Of a stretch of 64,000 nt of DNA, positions 33,838 to 46,795 are shown piece by piece. The position numbers and the translations under genes are program-made. A model generated the notes under the pieces. That model was given only the letters and a program-made list of their open reading frames with translations, made no database searches and was not told the DNA's origin. The stretch comes from Cyclobacterium sp. (GTDB lineage: Bacteria; Bacteroidota; Bacteroidia; Cytophagales; Cyclobacteriaceae), in the NCBI RefSeq assembly GCF_014762705.1, contig NZ_JABURL010000095.1:62001-126000 (forward strand), in the 5' to 3' direction. Each line of letters starts with the position of its first letter. Position 1 is the stretch's first letter.

Positions 33838-34380
33838 ATGACTAGAGAAGATAAAAAAACCATAATTGAAGAACTTACCGATAAACTGAAGACTACTCCG
33901 CATTTCTACATTGCTGACGCCTCTGGATTTAGTGTGGCTCAGGTAAATGGTTTCAGGAAATTGTGTTTCGATAAAGGGCTTGAATACAAGGTTTACAAAA
34001 ATACCTTGATCAAAAAAGCACTTGAAAATCTTGAAGCCGATTACGCTGATTTTGCAGATAGTACTTTAAAAGGTTTTTCGGGAATCCTGTTTTCACAGGA
34101 AGTTGCGAATCTTCCCGCTAAAGTGATATTGGATTACAGAAAAAAATTGGGTAGCAAAGAGAAGCGGCCGCTTTTTAAAGGTGCTTCGGTAGACGGCGAC
34201 CAATTTATCGGAGAAGACAATCTGAAAGTCTTGTCTGAATTGAAATCCAAGGAAGAATTGTTGGGAGAAGTTGTTTCTTTGCTTCAATCTCCTGCGAAAA
34301 ATGTGGTGTCCGCACTTCAGAGTGGAAAATCAATTCTTGCCGGCCTGGTAAAAACCTTGTCCGAGAAGGAAGAAGCTTAA
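33838..34380 (+). CDS. rplJ: Ribosomal protein L10
   Basis: 180 residues. N-terminal rRNA-binding domain with ADASGFSVAQVNGFRKLC and KVYKNTLIKKAL; a C-terminal helix (LLQSPAKNVVSALQSGKSILAGLVKTLSE) anchors L7/L12 dimers. Followed after 48 bases by rplL. Confidence 0.97.
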   Translation: MTREDKKTIIEELTDKLKTTPHFYIADASGFSVAQVNGFRKLCFDKGLEYKVYKNTLIKKALENLEADYADFADSTLKGFSGILFSQEVANLPAKVILDYRKKLGSKEKRPLFKGASVDGDQFIGEDNLKVLSELKSKEELLGEVVSLLQSPAKNVVSALQSGKSILAGLVKTLSEKEEA

Positions 34381-34428
34381 TAAAATCATTCAAATTAGTA
34401 AATAACAATCAATTTAAATAGTAATACA

Positions 34429-34809
34429 ATGGCAGATCTTAAAGCATTCGCTGAGCAGTTAGTTAACTTGACTGTAAAAGAGGTAAATGAGTTGGCCGCA
34501 ATTTTAAAAGATGAATATGGTATCGAACCTGCCGCTGCTGCCGCTACTGTAGTAGCTGGAGGTGGAGCCGCTGGCGAAGGTGCTGCTGAAGAAGAAAAGT
34601 CTTCTTTTGATGTTGTCTTAAAAGCTGCAGGTGGACAAAAATTGGCAGTTGTCAAACTTGTTAAGGAATTGACAGGTTTGGGACTAAAAGAAGCCAAAGA
34701 GGTAGTTGACAGTGCTCCTAAAGCCGTTAAGGAAGGAGTAAGCAAAGAAGAGGCCGAAGCGCTTAAAAAGCAACTTGAAGAAGCCGGAGCCGAAGTTGAG
34801 CTTAAATAA
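34429..34809 (+). CDS. rplL: Ribosomal protein L7/L12
   Basis: 126 residues. N-terminal dimerisation helices, an Ala/Gly-rich hinge (about residues 42-62) and the conserved C-terminal domain ([29 protein letters not shown]). Recruits translation factors. A hairpin 42 bases downstream separates it from rpoB. Confidence 0.98.
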   Translation: MADLKAFAEQLVNLTVKEVNELAAILKDEYGIEPAAAAATVVAGGGAAGEGAAEEEKSSFDVVLKAAGGQKLAVVKLVKELTGLGLKEAKEVVDSAPKAVKEGVSKEEAEALKKQLEEAGAEVELK

Positions 34810-34851
34810 CATTGAATAACCAACTCCTATTGGACTTGGTTTATCAGCATC

Positions 34852-34878
34852 AGACCTGACTTATCAGTCAGGTCTTTT
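34852..34878 (+). terminator. Hairpin between rplL and rpoB (terminator or attenuator)
   Basis: Perfect 9-base stem AGACCTGAC (34852-34860) with GTCAGGTCT (34867-34875), 6-base loop, followed by TTT. The short T tract fits partial termination. An attenuator in the same place is known in E. coli; the function here is inferred. A further palindrome CACTTTTTAAAGTG lies at 34905-34918. Confidence 0.6.
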
Positions 34879-34966
34879 CCTGTTTATGGACATGAAAATA
34901 ATTGCACTTTTTAAAGTGTAAATTGTCCTAAATTAATAATAACTTTCACTTAAATTATATACTGCC

Positions 34967-37900
34967 TTGGCTATCCAGAATCAAACCGAAAGGAAAAGTT
35001 TCTCATCCATTAAGGTAGTCAAAGACTATCCGGATTTCTTAGATATTCAACTGCAATCTTTTAAAGATTTCTTCCAGTTGGATACCCCTGCAGAGAAAAG
35101 AAGGCAGGATGGTCTTTTCAAGGTTTTCTCCGAAAATTTCCCTATTAGTGACTCCAGGGAAAATTTCACCCTTGAATTTATCGACTATACCGTAGATCCC
35201 CCTAAGTACAATGTCTCAGAAAGTATAGACCGAGGTCTGACTTATTCTGTTCCGCTTAAAGCAAAATTGAGATTGCTTTGCTCCGATGAGGACAATGAGG
35301 ACTTTGAGACCATAGAGCAGGAAGTGTTTCTTGGAAACCTTCCTTATATGACCGAGAAAGGATCATTTGTGATCAATGGTGCTGAGCGGGTAATCGTTTC
35401 TCAGCTTCACCGTTCTCCCGGTGTCTTCTTTGCCCAAAGCAAGCATACCAATGGTACCAAACTCTATTCGGCAAGGATTATACCATTCAAGGGTTCCTGG
35501 ATAGAATTTGCTACCGACATCAACAATGTCATGTATGCCTATATCGACAGGAAGAAAAAATTTCCTGTTACCACATTATTAAGGGCTATAGGATATGGTT
35601 CAGATAAGCAAATCCTTGATTTATTTGGTCTTTCTGAAGAAGTAGAATCCAATAAATCAACTCTGAAAAAAATTATTGGCAGAAAACTGGCAGCCAGGGT
35701 TTTGAGAACCTGGGTGGAAGATTTTGTGGACGAGGATACCGGTGAGGTGGTATCTATCGACAGAAACGAGGTTTTATTGGAAAGGGACAGTATCCTGACA
35801 GATGAGGATATTGATCTCATACTGGAGTCAGGCACCAAAAGCGTAATCCTGCACAGGGAGGACGTAAATATTGCCGATTACTCCATTATTTACAATACCC
35901 TGCAAAAAGATAACTCCAATTCTGAGAAAGAAGCGGTAGAAGTAATTTACAGGCAATTAAGGAATACCGAAGCCCCTGATGAAGCTACAGCAAGGGAGGT
36001 TATACATGGCTTGTTCTTTTCTGACAAGCGCTATGACCTTGGAGAAGTCGGCAGATACAGGATCAATAAGAAGTTAGGATTGAATATCGATGCTGACAAA
36101 ATAGTTCTGACTACAGAAGATATTATTTCTATCGTGAAGTACCTGATCGGCTTGATCAATTCGAAGGCGGTAGTGGATGATATTGACCACCTGAGCAACA
36201 GAAGGGTGAGAACTGTAGGCGAACAACTTTACAGTCAGTTTGGTGTTGGTCTGGCGAGAATGGCCAGAACCATCCGCGAAAGGATGAACGTCAGGGATAA
36301 CGAGGATTTCAAACCTGTAGACCTGATCAATGCCAGAACTTTGTCCTCAGTAATCAATTCCTTCTTTGGGACCAACCAGCTGAGCCAGTTTATGGATCAA
36401 ACCAATCCACTGGCAGAGTTGACCCATAAAAGGAGACTTTCTGCTCTGGGGCCTGGTGGTCTTTCCAGAGAAAGAGCCGGTTTCGAGGTTCGGGATGTAC
36501 ACTACACTCATTACGGTAGATTATGTACCATAGAAACCCCTGAAGGCCCGAATATTGGATTGATTTCCTCTTTATGTGTACATGCGAAAGTCAACAGCAT
36601 GGGTTTTCTGGAGACACCTTACAGAAAAGTAAGTGCCGGTAAAGTGAGCATGAATGTGGAGGACATTGTTTTCCTGACAGCAGAAGAAGAAGATGATAAC
36701 AACATCGCACAGGCCAATGCACCTCTGGATGATAAGGGTAGTTTTATTAATGATAAGGTAAAGGCCCGGTTTGAGGGTGATTTCCCGGTATTAGAGCCCA
36801 AGGAAATCTCCTATATGGACGTAGCTCCAAATCAAATTGTATCTGTTGCAGCCTCATTAATTCCCTTCCTGGAACATGATGATGCGAATAGGGCCCTGAT
36901 GGGATCCAACATGCAGCGTCAGGCTGTTCCCCTGCTGAAGGCCGAAGCACCTATTGTGGGTACTGGTCTGGAAGGGAAAGCAGCTATTGATTCAAGGTCC
37001 TTGATTTTGGCTGAAGCGGACGGCGTCATTGATTATGTGGATGCCGAAAGGATTGTCATCAAATATGAACTATCCAGTGATGAATTGCTGGTTAATTTTA
37101 GCGATGAATATAAATCATATGACCTGATTAAATTCAGGAGGACCAACCAGGATACAACCATTAACCTGACGCCCATTGTTCTGAAAGGACAAAAAGTTAA
37201 AAAAGGGCAGGTACTGGTGGAAGGTTATTCTACCAATAAAGGTGAATTGGCCCTTGGTAAGAACCTTTTGGTTGCCTATATGCCCTGGCAGGGATATAAC
37301 TTTGAGGATGCCATTGTGATATCCGAAAGGGTTGTGAGGGAAGATGTCTTTACTTCTATTCACATCGAAGAATTCCAATTGGAGGTCAGAGATACCAAAC
37401 GAGGTGAAGAGGAACTTACTTCAGAAATCCCGAATGTTTCCGAGGATGCCGTTAAAAATCTGGATGAAAATGGAATTATCCGGGTGGGCTCCGAACTAAA
37501 AGAGGGAGACATTATCATCGGAAAAATCACACCAAAAGGTGAAACTGACCCAACTCCGGAGGAGAAATTGCTGCGTGCCATATTTGGAGACAAGGCTGGG
37601 GATGTAAAAGATGCCTCTCTGAAAGCTTCCCCTTCATTGAATGGAGTAGTAATAGAAACCAAATTGTTCTCCAGACCCAAGAAGGACAAGGATCTCCGTG
37701 CCAAGGCCAAGGCCGAGGTGGAACAACTTAAGCAGAAATACAGTAAAGACCTGCTTGGTGTAAGGGCGAAAATGATCCGAAAGCTTGTTCAGATTCTTGA
37801 GGGAAAGGTTTCTAACGGGGTAAGACACAAGTTTGGTGATGAAATCATCAGTAAGGGAATGAAATTCAATGCTCAGAACATTGAAAACAATCTTTTTCCG

Positions 37901-38842
37901 GCAAAGAATCCCTACAGGGACGAAAGCAATTACAATGTAGCGGAAGAAGTAAACCTGATATCCGATATCATTTTGGATGATTGGACGGATGATGAACATG
38001 CCAATTTGCTGGTTCAAAAACTGGTTAAAAACTATACCAATACCAGAAACGAGATTTCCGGGATCTTTAAGCGGGATAAATTCACGCTTGAAGTAGGTGA
38101 TGAATTGCCTGCAGGTATAGTACAACTGGCTAAAGTGTATGTTGCCAAAAAGCGCAAACTTAAAGTTGGGGATAAAATGGCCGGTAGGCATGGTAACAAA
38201 GGAATTGTTGCCCGAATCGTAAGGGAAGAAGACATGCCATTCCTGGAAGACGGATCCCCAATGGATATCGTGCTGAACCCTCTTGGTGTACCATCCAGGA
38301 TGAATATCGGGCAAATATTCGAAACGGTACTTGCCTGGGCAGGCAGAGAGTTAGGCAAGACCTATGCCACGCCTATATTTGACGGAGCAAGTACGGATGA
38401 AGTAGCGGCGGAATTGACCAAGGCCGGACTTCCTTCCTTTGGCCGGACCTATCTGTTTGATGGGTTGACCGGTAAGAAGTTTGATCAACCGGTGACGGTA
38501 GGTATTTCCTACATGCTGAAACTGGGCCATCTGGTAGATGATAAAATGCATGCAAGGTCTATCGGACCTTACTCATTGATTACCCAGCAACCTTTGGGTG
38601 GTAAAGCACAGTTTGGTGGTCAGCGCTTTGGAGAAATGGAAGTTTGGGCATTGGAGGCCTTCGGTGCATCTCATGTCTTGAGGGAGATCCTTACGGTAAA
38701 ATCTGATGATGTTATCGGCCGGGCCAAAGCCTATGAATCCATTGTCAAAGGCGAAAACCTTCCTAAAGCAAACATACCAGAATCGTTTAACGTTTTGGTA
38801 CATGAGCTCAGGGGACTTGCCTTGGAAATTACGCTTGACTAA
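34967..38842 (+). CDS. rpoB: RNA polymerase beta subunit
   Basis: 1291 residues. The only plausible start is the TTG at 34967, giving the usual Bacteroidota N-terminus [11 protein letters not shown]; no in-frame ATG is nearby. Visible: [19 protein letters not shown], the rifampicin region [12 protein letters not shown] and [13 protein letters not shown] with the wild-type Asp, His and Ser, [16 protein letters not shown], and the C-terminal [15 protein letters not shown]. Nothing points to rifampicin resistance. 21 bases separate it from the next long frame, and it is followed by rpoC. Confidence 0.98.
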   Translation: MAIQNQTERKSFSSIKVVKDYPDFLDIQLQSFKDFFQLDTPAEKRRQDGLFKVFSENFPISDSRENFTLEFIDYTVDPPKYNVSESIDRGLTYSVPLKAKLRLLCSDEDNEDFETIEQEVFLGNLPYMTEKGSFVINGAERVIVSQLHRSPGVFFAQSKHTNGTKLYSARIIPFKGSWIEFATDINNVMYAYIDRKKKFPVTTLLRAIGYGSDKQILDLFGLSEEVESNKSTLKKIIGRKLAARVLRTWVEDFVDEDTGEVVSIDRNEVLLERDSILTDEDIDLILESGTKSVILHREDVNIADYSIIYNTLQKDNSNSEKEAVEVIYRQLRNTEAPDEATAREVIHGLFFSDKRYDLGEVGRYRINKKLGLNIDADKIVLTTEDIISIVKYLIGLINSKAVVDDIDHLSNRRVRTVGEQLYSQFGVGLARMARTIRERMNVRDNEDFKPVDLINARTLSSVINSFFGTNQLSQFMDQTNPLAELTHKRRLSALGPGGLSRERAGFEVRDVHYTHYGRLCTIETPEGPNIGLISSLCVHAKVNSMGFLETPYRKVSAGKVSMNVEDIVFLTAEEEDDNNIAQANAPLDDKGSFINDKVKARFEGDFPVLEPKEISYMDVAPNQIVSVAASLIPFLEHDDANRALMGSNMQRQAVPLLKAEAPIVGTGLEGKAAIDSRSLILAEADGVIDYVDAERIVIKYELSSDELLVNFSDEYKSYDLIKFRRTNQDTTINLTPIVLKGQKVKKGQVLVEGYSTNKGELALGKNLLVAYMPWQGYNFEDAIVISERVVREDVFTSIHIEEFQLEVRDTKRGEEELTSEIPNVSEDAVKNLDENGIIRVGSELKEGDIIIGKITPKGETDPTPEEKLLRAIFGDKAGDVKDASLKASPSLNGVVIETKLFSRPKKDKDLRAKAKAEVEQLKQKYSKDLLGVRAKMIRKLVQILEGKVSNGVRHKFGDEIISKGMKFNAQNIENNLFPAKNPYRDESNYNVAEEVNLISDIILDDWTDDEHANLLVQKLVKNYTNTRNEISGIFKRDKFTLEVGDELPAGIVQLAKVYVAKKRKLKVGDKMAGRHGNKGIVARIVREEDMPFLEDGSPMDIVLNPLGVPSRMNIGQIFETVLAWAGRELGKTYATPIFDGASTDEVAAELTKAGLPSFGRTYLFDGLTGKKFDQPVTVGISYMLKLGHLVDDKMHARSIGPYSLITQQPLGGKAQFGGQRFGEMEVWALEAFGASHVLREILTVKSDDVIGRAKAYESIVKGENLPKANIPESFNVLVHELRGLALEITLD

Positions 38843-38889
38843 CTTAGAAACCATTAGGCCGTTTGGGGCCTTCAAATACAAAAACAACT

Positions 38890-41800
38890 ATGGCGTTCAG
38901 AAAAAATAAAAAACTAAACAACGACTTTTCCAGAGTCACCATTAGTTTGGCCTCACCAGAGTCCATATTGGACAGTTCACATGGGGAGGTTACACAACCT
39001 GAAACGATCAACTACAGGACCTATAAGCCTGAAATGGGCGGTTTGTTCTGCGAGCGAATATTCGGGCCGGTAAAGGACTGGGAATGTCATTGTGGAAAAT
39101 ACAAACGCATCAGGTATAAGGGGATCATCTGTGACCGCTGCGGGGTGGAAGTTACCGAGAAGAAGGTCAGAAGGGAAAGAATGGGTCATATCGAGTTGGT
39201 AGTACCCGTAGCCCATATATGGTACTTCAAATCCCTTCCCAACAAGATTGGTTATCTTTTGGGATTGCCCACTAAAAAACTGGATCAGATTGTTTACTAT
39301 GAAAGGTACGTGGTCATTCAGGCAGGAGCAAAAGCAGATGATGGTTTGCAATACCTGGACTTCCTGACAGAAGACGAATACCTGGATATCATGGACAAGC
39401 TTCCGAAAGAAAACCAGATGCTTGACGATGATGATCCCAATAAATTTATTGCCAAAATGGGGGCTGAAGCCTTGGAAATGCTTCTTGCCAGGCTTGACCT
39501 GGATGATCTTTCCTACAGTCTGAGGCATCAGGCCGCCACGGATACCTCCCAACAAAGAAAGGGTGAAGCCTTGAAACGCCTTAAGGTGGTTGAAGCATTC
39601 AGAGATGCCAGAACCAGGATTGAAAACCGCCCTGAATGGATGGTCGTTCGCATGGTTCCCGTTATCCCACCGGAGCTTCGCCCATTGGTGCCATTGGACG
39701 GAGGTAGATTTGCCACTTCGGATTTGAATGATCTTTACAGAAGGGTAATCATCCGTAACAACAGGTTAAAAAGACTTATCGATATCAAAGCACCTGAAGT
39801 CATCCTGAGGAATGAAAAAAGGATGCTTCAGGAAGCGGTTGATTCTTTGTTCGATAATTCCCGTAAGGTAAACGCCGTAAGATCGGATGGAAACCGGGCT
39901 TTGAAATCCCTTTCAGATATGTTGAAAGGAAAGCAAGGCCGTTTCAGACAAAACCTTTTGGGTAAAAGGGTTGATTATTCCGGCCGTTCTGTGATCGTGG
40001 TAGGTCCTGAGTTAAAACTGCATGAATGTGGTTTGCCCAAGAACATGGCCGCAGAACTTTTCAAGCCCTTTATCATCAGGAAATTGATTGAAAGAGGCAT
40101 TGTAAAGACAGTAAAATCTGCCAAGAAGATCGTAGACCGCAAAGATCCGGTGGTTTGGGATATATTGGAAAATGTGCTTAAAGGACATCCGGTTCTGCTC
40201 AACAGGGCACCGACCCTGCACAGACTGGGTATTCAGGCCTTCCAGCCCAAATTGATTGAAGGCAAAGCCATTCAGTTGCATCCATTGGCTTGTACAGCCT
40301 TTAATGCTGATTTTGATGGTGACCAAATGGCCGTCCACGTCCCTCTGGGGCACGAAGCCATTTTGGAAGCTTCAACATTGATGCTTGCTTCGCACAATAT
40401 TCTGAACCCTGCCAATGGCGCACCGATTACCGTACCCTCGCAGGATATGGTTTTGGGCCTTTACTATGTGACCAAAGGCATGCGATCTACGGAAGAAAGG
40501 CCTGTAGAAGGAGAAGGAATGACCTTTTATGGACAGGAGGAAGTACTAATTGCCTTGAATGAAGAGGCCATATCCAAACATGCACATATAAAGTGTAAAG
40601 TAAAAGTTAGGAAAGATGACGGCTCACTGTCAGATGAAATTGTAGAAACTGTGGCTGGCCGGTTGATATTTAATCAATTTGTACCTTCTCAGGTAGGCTT
40701 TGTAAACGAACTGCTGACCAAGAAAAAGCTTCAACAGATCATCGCTGAGGTGGTAAAGATATGTGGTATTGCTCGTTCAGCACAATTTCTGGATGATATC
40801 AAGCACCTTGGATTTCAAATGGCCTATTTGGGTGGTTTGTCTATGGGCTTGGATGATGTGATCATTCCCGAAGAAAAAGACCCACTTATAGAGAAAGCCA
40901 AAACGGAAGTTGACCAGGTATGGAATAACTACCTGATGGGTTTGATCACCGATAATGAGCGGTACAACCAGGTCATCGACATTTGGACCAGGACCAATTC
41001 CAACCTGACCAATATACTGATGCGTCAGATGGAGGAGGATCACCATGGATTCAACGCTATCTATATGATGATGCACTCCGGAGCCAGGGGTTCCAGAGAG
41101 CAGATCCGGCAGTTGGGTGGAATGAGAGGCCTGATGGCCAAACCCCAAAAGAACCTGCAGGGCTCAGTAGGGGAAATCATTGAAAACCCGATTCTGTCTA
41201 ACTTTAAAGAAGGATTGGATGTATTGGAGTACTTTATTTCCACTCACGGAGCAAGAAAAGGCCTTGCGGATACTGCCCTGAAAACAGCCGATGCGGGATA
41301 TCTTACCCGAAGGTTAGTGGATGTGGCACAAGACATGATCATTTCTGAGGAAGATTGTGGAACCCTGAGAGGATTGGTGGTTCAGGCATTGAAAGATAAT
41401 GATGAGATTGTGGAGCCTTTATCCGAAAGGGTGGTGGGCCGAATTGCAGTACATGATGTAATTGATCCCATTTCAGATGAGCTGATTATCTCCTCCGGTG
41501 AAGAAATCACGGATGTAGTGGCCAAAGCCATTGATGATTCGGCAGTAGAAGAAATTGAGATCAGATCTGTACTTACCTGTGAAACCCGCAGAGGGGTTTG
41601 TTCCAAGTGCTATGGTAGAAACCTGGCCTCCGGCAAACAAGTACAGGTAGGTGAGTCTGTTGGTGTCATAGCTGCACAATCCATAGGAGAACCTGGTACA
41701 CAGCTGACTTTGAGGACTTTCCACGTAGGTGGTACAGCTTCCAATATTTCTGTGGAAGCAAGTATCAATTCTAAATTTGATGGAATTGTAGAGTTTGAGG

Positions 41801-43200
41801 AGGAATTGCGTTGGATCAAAACTACCAACAAGGATGGTGAAGAGGTTGCCATTGTAATGGGTAGATCCGGAGAGATTAAGGTCAACGATGTCAAATCAGG
41901 CAAAACGCTGGTTTCCAATCACGTGCCTTATGGTGCAGTATTGAACGTTACCGATGGCCAAAAAATAGCTAAGGGTGAATCATTGTGTACCTGGGATCCT
42001 TACAATGCCGTTATACTATCCGAATTTGACGGGAAGGTTGATTTTGAGGCAATTATCGAGGGAGTTACCTATAAAGAGGTTGCCGATGATCAGACTGGAT
42101 ACAGGGAAAAGGTTATCATTGATACCAAGGATAAAACGAAAAACCCTGCCGTAATAGTAGAGCATGGCGATGAGTCCAAATCTTATAATATACCTGTTGG
42201 TGCTCACCTTTCGGTAGAAAAAGGAGAAGAGGTCAAAGCTGGACAAATTTTGGTGAAAATACCCCGATCTGTTGGAAAAACAAGGGATATCACCGGTGGT
42301 TTGCCAAGGGTAACCGAGTTGTTTGAAGCCAGAAACCCGTCTAACCCGGCTGTGGTGTCAGAAATTGATGGAGTGGTGATTTACGGTGGTATCAAGCGAG
42401 GTAATCGTGAGATATTCATCGAATCCAAGGATGGTGTTCGGAAGCGCTATATGGTATCGCTATCCAAGCACATTCTGGTTCAGGAAAATGATTTTATCCG
42501 AGCGGGAGAACCTCTTTCCGATGGAGCCATTACACCGAATGATATCCTTTCCATAAAAGGACCAACTGCAGTTCAGGAGTACCTGGTAAATGAGATTCAG
42601 GAAGTTTACCGTTTACAAGGTGTGAAAATTAACGATAAGCACATTGAGGTAATCGTAAGTCAGATGATGCAAAAGGTGGAAATCCTTGATGCAGGTGATA
42701 CCGGATTTCTTCAAAATCAGATCGTTGACAAATGGGCTTTCCGTGAGGAGAATGACATGATATTGGATAAAAAGGTAGTGATGGACGCCGGAGATTCCGC
42801 TACATTGAAACCAGGCATGATCATTTCGGCAAGAAGGTTGAGGGATGAAAATTCCAGCCTGAAGCGAAAAGACATGAAACTCGTTCAGGTAAGGGATGCC
42901 CAAACTGCAGTTTCTCAGCCCACCCTTCAGGGTATTACCGCATCTTCTTTGGGAACAGAAAGCTTTATTTCTGCCGCTTCCTTCCAGGAAACCACCAAGG
43001 TACTGAGTGAGGCAGCCATAAGGGGTAAGCGAGATGAGTTGCTGGGACTTAAAGAGAATGTGATCGTGGGTCACCTGATTCCTGCCGGTACGGGTCAGAG
43101 AAAATTTGGCCAACTCATTGTCGGTTCCCAGGAAGAATATGAATTGCTTACTGCGGAAAAAGAAAGTAGTAGCAGAAAAGTTCGGGAAACCATTAAATAA
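38890..43200 (+). CDS. rpoC: RNA polymerase beta' subunit
   Basis: 1436 residues from the ATG at 38890 ([13 protein letters not shown]); the frame is open to a TTG at 38863, but the ATG gives the conserved start. N-terminal zinc site with CHCGKYKR and CDRCGVEVT, catalytic [12 protein letters not shown], bridge-helix and trigger-loop region, and second zinc site [13 protein letters not shown]. The C-terminus carries the lineage-typical [13 protein letters not shown] tail. Ends 22 bases before a strong terminator. Confidence 0.98.
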   Translation: MAFRKNKKLNNDFSRVTISLASPESILDSSHGEVTQPETINYRTYKPEMGGLFCERIFGPVKDWECHCGKYKRIRYKGIICDRCGVEVTEKKVRRERMGHIELVVPVAHIWYFKSLPNKIGYLLGLPTKKLDQIVYYERYVVIQAGAKADDGLQYLDFLTEDEYLDIMDKLPKENQMLDDDDPNKFIAKMGAEALEMLLARLDLDDLSYSLRHQAATDTSQQRKGEALKRLKVVEAFRDARTRIENRPEWMVVRMVPVIPPELRPLVPLDGGRFATSDLNDLYRRVIIRNNRLKRLIDIKAPEVILRNEKRMLQEAVDSLFDNSRKVNAVRSDGNRALKSLSDMLKGKQGRFRQNLLGKRVDYSGRSVIVVGPELKLHECGLPKNMAAELFKPFIIRKLIERGIVKTVKSAKKIVDRKDPVVWDILENVLKGHPVLLNRAPTLHRLGIQAFQPKLIEGKAIQLHPLACTAFNADFDGDQMAVHVPLGHEAILEASTLMLASHNILNPANGAPITVPSQDMVLGLYYVTKGMRSTEERPVEGEGMTFYGQEEVLIALNEEAISKHAHIKCKVKVRKDDGSLSDEIVETVAGRLIFNQFVPSQVGFVNELLTKKKLQQIIAEVVKICGIARSAQFLDDIKHLGFQMAYLGGLSMGLDDVIIPEEKDPLIEKAKTEVDQVWNNYLMGLITDNERYNQVIDIWTRTNSNLTNILMRQMEEDHHGFNAIYMMMHSGARGSREQIRQLGGMRGLMAKPQKNLQGSVGEIIENPILSNFKEGLDVLEYFISTHGARKGLADTALKTADAGYLTRRLVDVAQDMIISEEDCGTLRGLVVQALKDNDEIVEPLSERVVGRIAVHDVIDPISDELIISSGEEITDVVAKAIDDSAVEEIEIRSVLTCETRRGVCSKCYGRNLASGKQVQVGESVGVIAAQSIGEPGTQLTLRTFHVGGTASNISVEASINSKFDGIVEFEEELRWIKTTNKDGEEVAIVMGRSGEIKVNDVKSGKTLVSNHVPYGAVLNVTDGQKIAKGESLCTWDPYNAVILSEFDGKVDFEAIIEGVTYKEVADDQTGYREKVIIDTKDKTKNPAVIVEHGDESKSYNIPVGAHLSVEKGEEVKAGQILVKIPRSVGKTRDITGGLPRVTELFEARNPSNPAVVSEIDGVVIYGGIKRGNREIFIESKDGVRKRYMVSLSKHILVQENDFIRAGEPLSDGAITPNDILSIKGPTAVQEYLVNEIQEVYRLQGVKINDKHIEVIVSQMMQKVEILDAGDTGFLQNQIVDKWAFREENDMILDKKVVMDAGDSATLKPGMIISARRLRDENSSLKRKDMKLVQVRDAQTAVSQPTLQGITASSLGTESFISAASFQETTKVLSEAAIRGKRDELLGLKENVIVGHLIPAGTGQRKFGQLIVGSQEEYELLTAEKESSSRKVRETIK

Positions 43201-43222
43201 AGAATTGCTCTTTATGGAAAAG

Positions 43223-43251
43223 GGCCTGCCGATTGTTGCAGGCCTTTTTTT
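43223..43251 (+). terminator. Terminator after rpoC
   Basis: Perfect stem GGCCTGC (43223-43229) with GCAGGCC (43238-43244), 8-base loop, then seven T; upstream A residues can pair with the T tract. Only 16 bases before the DUF3467 ATG. Confidence 0.9.
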
Positions 43252-43266
43252 CTTAACAACTACAAT

Positions 43267-43596
43267 ATGGATGAAGACAACAAAGCAGAAAAGGATAAGA
43301 AACAACAAATCAATGTTGAGCTTTCGGATGAAATAGCTGAGGGGATTTATTCCAATTTGGCCATGATTGCGCACTCCAATTCAGAGTTTGTGATTGATTT
43401 TATCCGGCTGATGCCAGGTATTCCGAAAGCTAAGGTCAAATCCAGAATCATCATGACTCCCGATCATGCCAAACGACTGCTGCTTGCGTTGAAGGACAAT
43501 ATCGAAAAGTACGAAAAAGCATTTGGGAAGATAGAAGGAGGCATGGAAGTGCCGCAATTTCCCTTGAATTTTGGGGGAACGCCGGGAGAGGCCTAA
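43267..43596 (+). CDS. DUF3467 family protein
   Basis: 109 residues, soluble. Recognised as the small Bacteroidota DUF3467 family found just after rpoC: IAEGIYSNLAMIAHSNSEFVIDF, MPGIPKAKVKSRIIMTPDHAKRL, LLALKDNIEKYE. No biochemical role is known to me. Its position past the rpoC terminator means it depends on read-through or on a promoter I cannot see. Confidence 0.88.
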   Translation: MDEDNKAEKDKKQQINVELSDEIAEGIYSNLAMIAHSNSEFVIDFIRLMPGIPKAKVKSRIIMTPDHAKRLLLALKDNIEKYEKAFGKIEGGMEVPQFPLNFGGTPGEA

Positions 43597-43678
43597 CAGT
43601 GGATTAAATCCATACTTTATCCTAAAGCTTCCATTGAAAATGTGGCTTGGCACAGGTGATAAAATATAACTCCTTAAT

Positions 43679-43709
43679 TTTGTTTGTTTTATTGATTTGT
43701 TTACCTTTG
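43679..43709 (+). promoter_or_regulatory. Promoter of rpsL-rpsG-fusA-rpsJ
   Basis: TTTG at 43679-43682, 19-base spacer, TACCTTTG at 43702-43709: exact consensus. 49 bases before the rpsL ATG. Confidence 0.75.
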
Positions 43710-43758
43710 CAATCCGAATTTTATAAGTTTAAAAGCAGAATATTTAATTTATCTATTA

Positions 43759-44142
43759 ATGCCTACTATACAACAGTTAGTTAGAAAAGGTAGAACCACT
43801 CTTGAGAGCAAATCCAAGTCAAGGGCTCTGGATGCCTGTCCCCAAAGAAGAGGTGTGTGTACCAGGGTGTACACCACTACACCAAAAAAACCTAACTCTG
43901 CCATGAGAAAGGTGGCCAGGGTAAGATTGACCAACGGAAAGGAAGTTAATGCCTACATTCCGGGAGAAGGTCATAACCTTCAGGAGCACTCAATTGTGTT
44001 GATCCGAGGAGGAAGGGTAAAAGATTTGCCAGGAGTAAGGTATCATATTATCCGGGGAGCCCTGGATACTGCCGGAGTAAAAGACCGTAAGCAGGCGCGT
44101 TCCAAGTATGGAGCCAAGCGGCCCAAGGCAGCAAAAAAGTAA
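43759..44142 (+). CDS. rpsL: Ribosomal protein S12
   Basis: 127 residues. Recognised by [37 protein letters not shown] and GVRYHIIRG. The streptomycin-site lysines in PKKPNSA are wild type. First gene of the str operon, 20 bases before rpsG. Confidence 0.98.
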   Translation: MPTIQQLVRKGRTTLESKSKSRALDACPQRRGVCTRVYTTTPKKPNSAMRKVARVRLTNGKEVNAYIPGEGHNLQEHSIVLIRGGRVKDLPGVRYHIIRGALDTAGVKDRKQARSKYGAKRPKAAKK

Positions 44143-44162
44143 TGTCAATAACTTAGAATAAA

Positions 44163-44630
44163 ATGAGAAAAGCAAAACCAAAAAAGAGGTATATTCTTCC
44201 TGACCCCAAATTCAATGACACTTTGGTCACCAGGTTTGTCAATTGTTTGATGGTGGATGGTAAGAAAAGTATTGCTTACAGGATTTTCTACGATGCTATA
44301 GAAAAGGTAGAAGATAAAGTAGGTGAGAATGGTCTTGAGGTTTGGAAAAAGGCACTGAACAATATCACTCCTGCTGTAGAAGTTAAGAGTCGTAGGGTTG
44401 GGGGAGCCACTTTCCAGGTACCTTTGGAGGTAAGACCAGAGCGTAAAATTTCCCTGGGAATCAAGTGGATGATTACTTTTGCCAGAAAAAGAGGCGAGAA
44501 AACCATGATGGACAGACTGGCAGGTGAGATTATCTCTGCATCTAAAGGAGAAGGCGCTGCCGTGAAGAAGAAAGACGACACGCATAGAATGGCAGAGGCC
44601 AATAAAGCATTCTCGCATTTTAGATTTTAA
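44163..44630 (+). CDS. rpsG: Ribosomal protein S7
   Basis: 155 residues. [19 protein letters not shown] start, [16 protein letters not shown] core and [13 protein letters not shown] end are standard for Bacteroidota S7. Binds the 3' major domain of 16S rRNA. 6 bases before fusA. Confidence 0.98.
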   Translation: MRKAKPKKRYILPDPKFNDTLVTRFVNCLMVDGKKSIAYRIFYDAIEKVEDKVGENGLEVWKKALNNITPAVEVKSRRVGGATFQVPLEVRPERKISLGIKWMITFARKRGEKTMMDRLAGEIISASKGEGAAVKKKDDTHRMAEANKAFSHFRF

Positions 44631-44636
44631 TGAATA

Positions 44637-46784
44637 ATGGCTAAGAAAGACTTAAAATATCTCAGAAATATAGGTATCATGGCGCATATTGACGCCGGAA
44701 AAACCACTACTTCAGAACGTATCCTGTATTACACCGGACTTTCCCATAAAATCGGAGAGGTTCATGATGGTGCAGCCACCATGGACTGGATGGAGCAGGA
44801 GCAGGAAAGGGGTATTACCATTACCTCTGCTGCCACCACGACCAAATGGAAGTATCCTACTATTCAGGGTGTTGCCAATGATGATACCAAAGACTATCAA
44901 ATCAACCTTATTGATACACCAGGCCACGTGGACTTTACTGTGGAAGTGGAAAGATCATTGAGGGTTTTGGATGGTGCTGTAGCCTTGTTTTGTGCAGTTT
45001 CCGGTGTAGAGCCACAGTCAGAGACCGTATGGAGACAGGCAGATAAATACCATGTCCCAAGGATTTGTTTCGTCAATAAAATGGACAGAGCCGGTGCTGA
45101 TTTCTTCAATGCAGTGGCTGAAATAAAAGATAAACTTGGTGCCAATCCAGTTCCGCTTCAGATTCCAATCGGAGCAGAAGACACTTTTAAAGGAGTGGTA
45201 GATCTGATCACCAATCAGGCAGTGGTTTGGAATGAAGAAGACCAGGGAATGACCTATAAGGTTATTGATATTCCTGAAGACCTCAAGGAGACGGTTGCAG
45301 AATACAGGCAAAGCCTGGTGGAGCAGGTAGCTTCTTATGATGAGGCATTGATGGAAAAATTCTTTGAGGATGAAAATTCCATTACCAAAGAAGAAATGAT
45401 GGCAGCTATCCGTAAGGCGGTTATCAATATGGATTTCTCACCTGTACTTTGTGGTTCTGCTTTTAAAAACAAAGGAGTGCAGGCATTATTGGATGCTGTT
45501 ATTGCGTACCTTCCCTGTCCTCTGGATTTGCCAGCTGTGAAAGGGACCGATCCGGATACGGAAGAGGCTGTACTGAGACATCCTGACAGTGACGATCATT
45601 TTGCTGCATTGGCATTCAAAATCGCTACTGATCCTTTTGTAGGTCGCTTGGCCTTTATGAGGGTTTATTCTGGAAAACTCGAAGCTGGTTCTTATGTTTT
45701 TAACACCAGGACAGATAAAAAAGAAAGGATTTCCAGGCTGCTTCAAATGCACTCCAACAAGCAAAACCCAATTGATAGGGTTGAAGCTGGTGACATTTGT
45801 GCAGGTGTTGGGTTTAAGGATATCAAAACAGGGGATACCCTTTGCGACGAGAAGCACAAAGTGGTTCTCGAAGAGATGACTTTTCCAGAGCCTGTAATCG
45901 GATATGCGATTGAAGCCAAAACTCAGGCTGATGTGGATAAGCTGGGCATGGCGATATCTAAATTGGTCGAGGAAGATCCTACCTTGCATGTAAATACCGA
46001 CCACGAAACTGGTCAGGTGATACTAAGAGGTATGGGAGAACTTCACCTGGAAATCATCATAGATCGCTTAAAACGTGAGTTTAAAGTAGAAATCAATCAG
46101 GGTGCTCCACAAGTTGCTTACAAGGAAGCTTTGTTTAGCAGTGTAGAACACAAGGAGGTATACAAGAAACAAACCGGTGGTAAAGGTAAGTTTGCCGATA
46201 TCGTTTTTGAAATGGGTCCAAGAGAACCAGATCCGGAAACCAAGGAAATCAAACCTGGTTTGGATTTCGTGAACGGTATAGTTGGTGGAGTGATTCCTAA
46301 AGAATTTATCCCGGCTATTCAAAAAGGTTTTGCTGATGCAATGAAAAACGGACCATTGGCAGGCTATCCCATTGAGGCGATGAAAGTAAGGTTGTTTCAT
46401 GGATCTTTCCACGATGTGGATTCTGATTCCCTTTCATTTGAAATGGCGGCCAGGATTGGCTTCAAGGAAGCCGCTAAAAAGTGTAAGCCACAATTGTTGG
46501 AACCTATTATGGCGGTTGAAGTGGTTTCCCCGGATGAATATACAGGACCGGTAACCGGAGATCTGAACCGTCGAAGGGGTCTGATGAAAGGAATGGATAC
46601 CAAAGGTGCAGCCACGGTTATAAAAGCTTCAGTTCCTTTATCCGAGCTGTTTGGTTATGTAACTGACCTGAGAACAATCTCCTCTGGTAGGGCTTCTGCC
46701 TCGCTTACCTTTTCACATTATGATCCAGTTCCTAACAATATTGCTGAAGGTATCATTGCCAAAGTAAAAGGAGAGAAGGCTTAA
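44637..46784 (+). CDS. fusA: Elongation factor G
   Basis: 715 residues. G motifs [38 protein letters not shown] and NKMDR; domain II, then the C-terminal GEIHL-like [19 protein letters not shown] and [17 protein letters not shown]. Drives translocation and, with Frr, ribosome recycling. 11 bases before rpsJ. Confidence 0.98.
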   Translation: MAKKDLKYLRNIGIMAHIDAGKTTTSERILYYTGLSHKIGEVHDGAATMDWMEQEQERGITITSAATTTKWKYPTIQGVANDDTKDYQINLIDTPGHVDFTVEVERSLRVLDGAVALFCAVSGVEPQSETVWRQADKYHVPRICFVNKMDRAGADFFNAVAEIKDKLGANPVPLQIPIGAEDTFKGVVDLITNQAVVWNEEDQGMTYKVIDIPEDLKETVAEYRQSLVEQVASYDEALMEKFFEDENSITKEEMMAAIRKAVINMDFSPVLCGSAFKNKGVQALLDAVIAYLPCPLDLPAVKGTDPDTEEAVLRHPDSDDHFAALAFKIATDPFVGRLAFMRVYSGKLEAGSYVFNTRTDKKERISRLLQMHSNKQNPIDRVEAGDICAGVGFKDIKTGDTLCDEKHKVVLEEMTFPEPVIGYAIEAKTQADVDKLGMAISKLVEEDPTLHVNTDHETGQVILRGMGELHLEIIIDRLKREFKVEINQGAPQVAYKEALFSSVEHKEVYKKQTGGKGKFADIVFEMGPREPDPETKEIKPGLDFVNGIVGGVIPKEFIPAIQKGFADAMKNGPLAGYPIEAMKVRLFHGSFHDVDSDSLSFEMAARIGFKEAAKKCKPQLLEPIMAVEVVSPDEYTGPVTGDLNRRRGLMKGMDTKGAATVIKASVPLSELFGYVTDLRTISSGRASASLTFSHYDPVPNNIAEGIIAKVKGEKA

Positions 46785-46795
46785 ATCAATCGAAA

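Noticed and set aside
37634-38314. 226-codon minus-strand ORF inside rpoB
   Set aside because: Antisense to conserved rpoB, no family resemblance.
35000-38842. Resistance changes in rpoB and rpsL
   Set aside because: The rifampicin region of RpoB and the streptomycin-site lysines of S12 look wild type.
42613-43374. 253-codon minus-strand ORF over the rpoC end
   Set aside because: Lies antisense to well-conserved rpoC and across its terminator; no recognisable domain.
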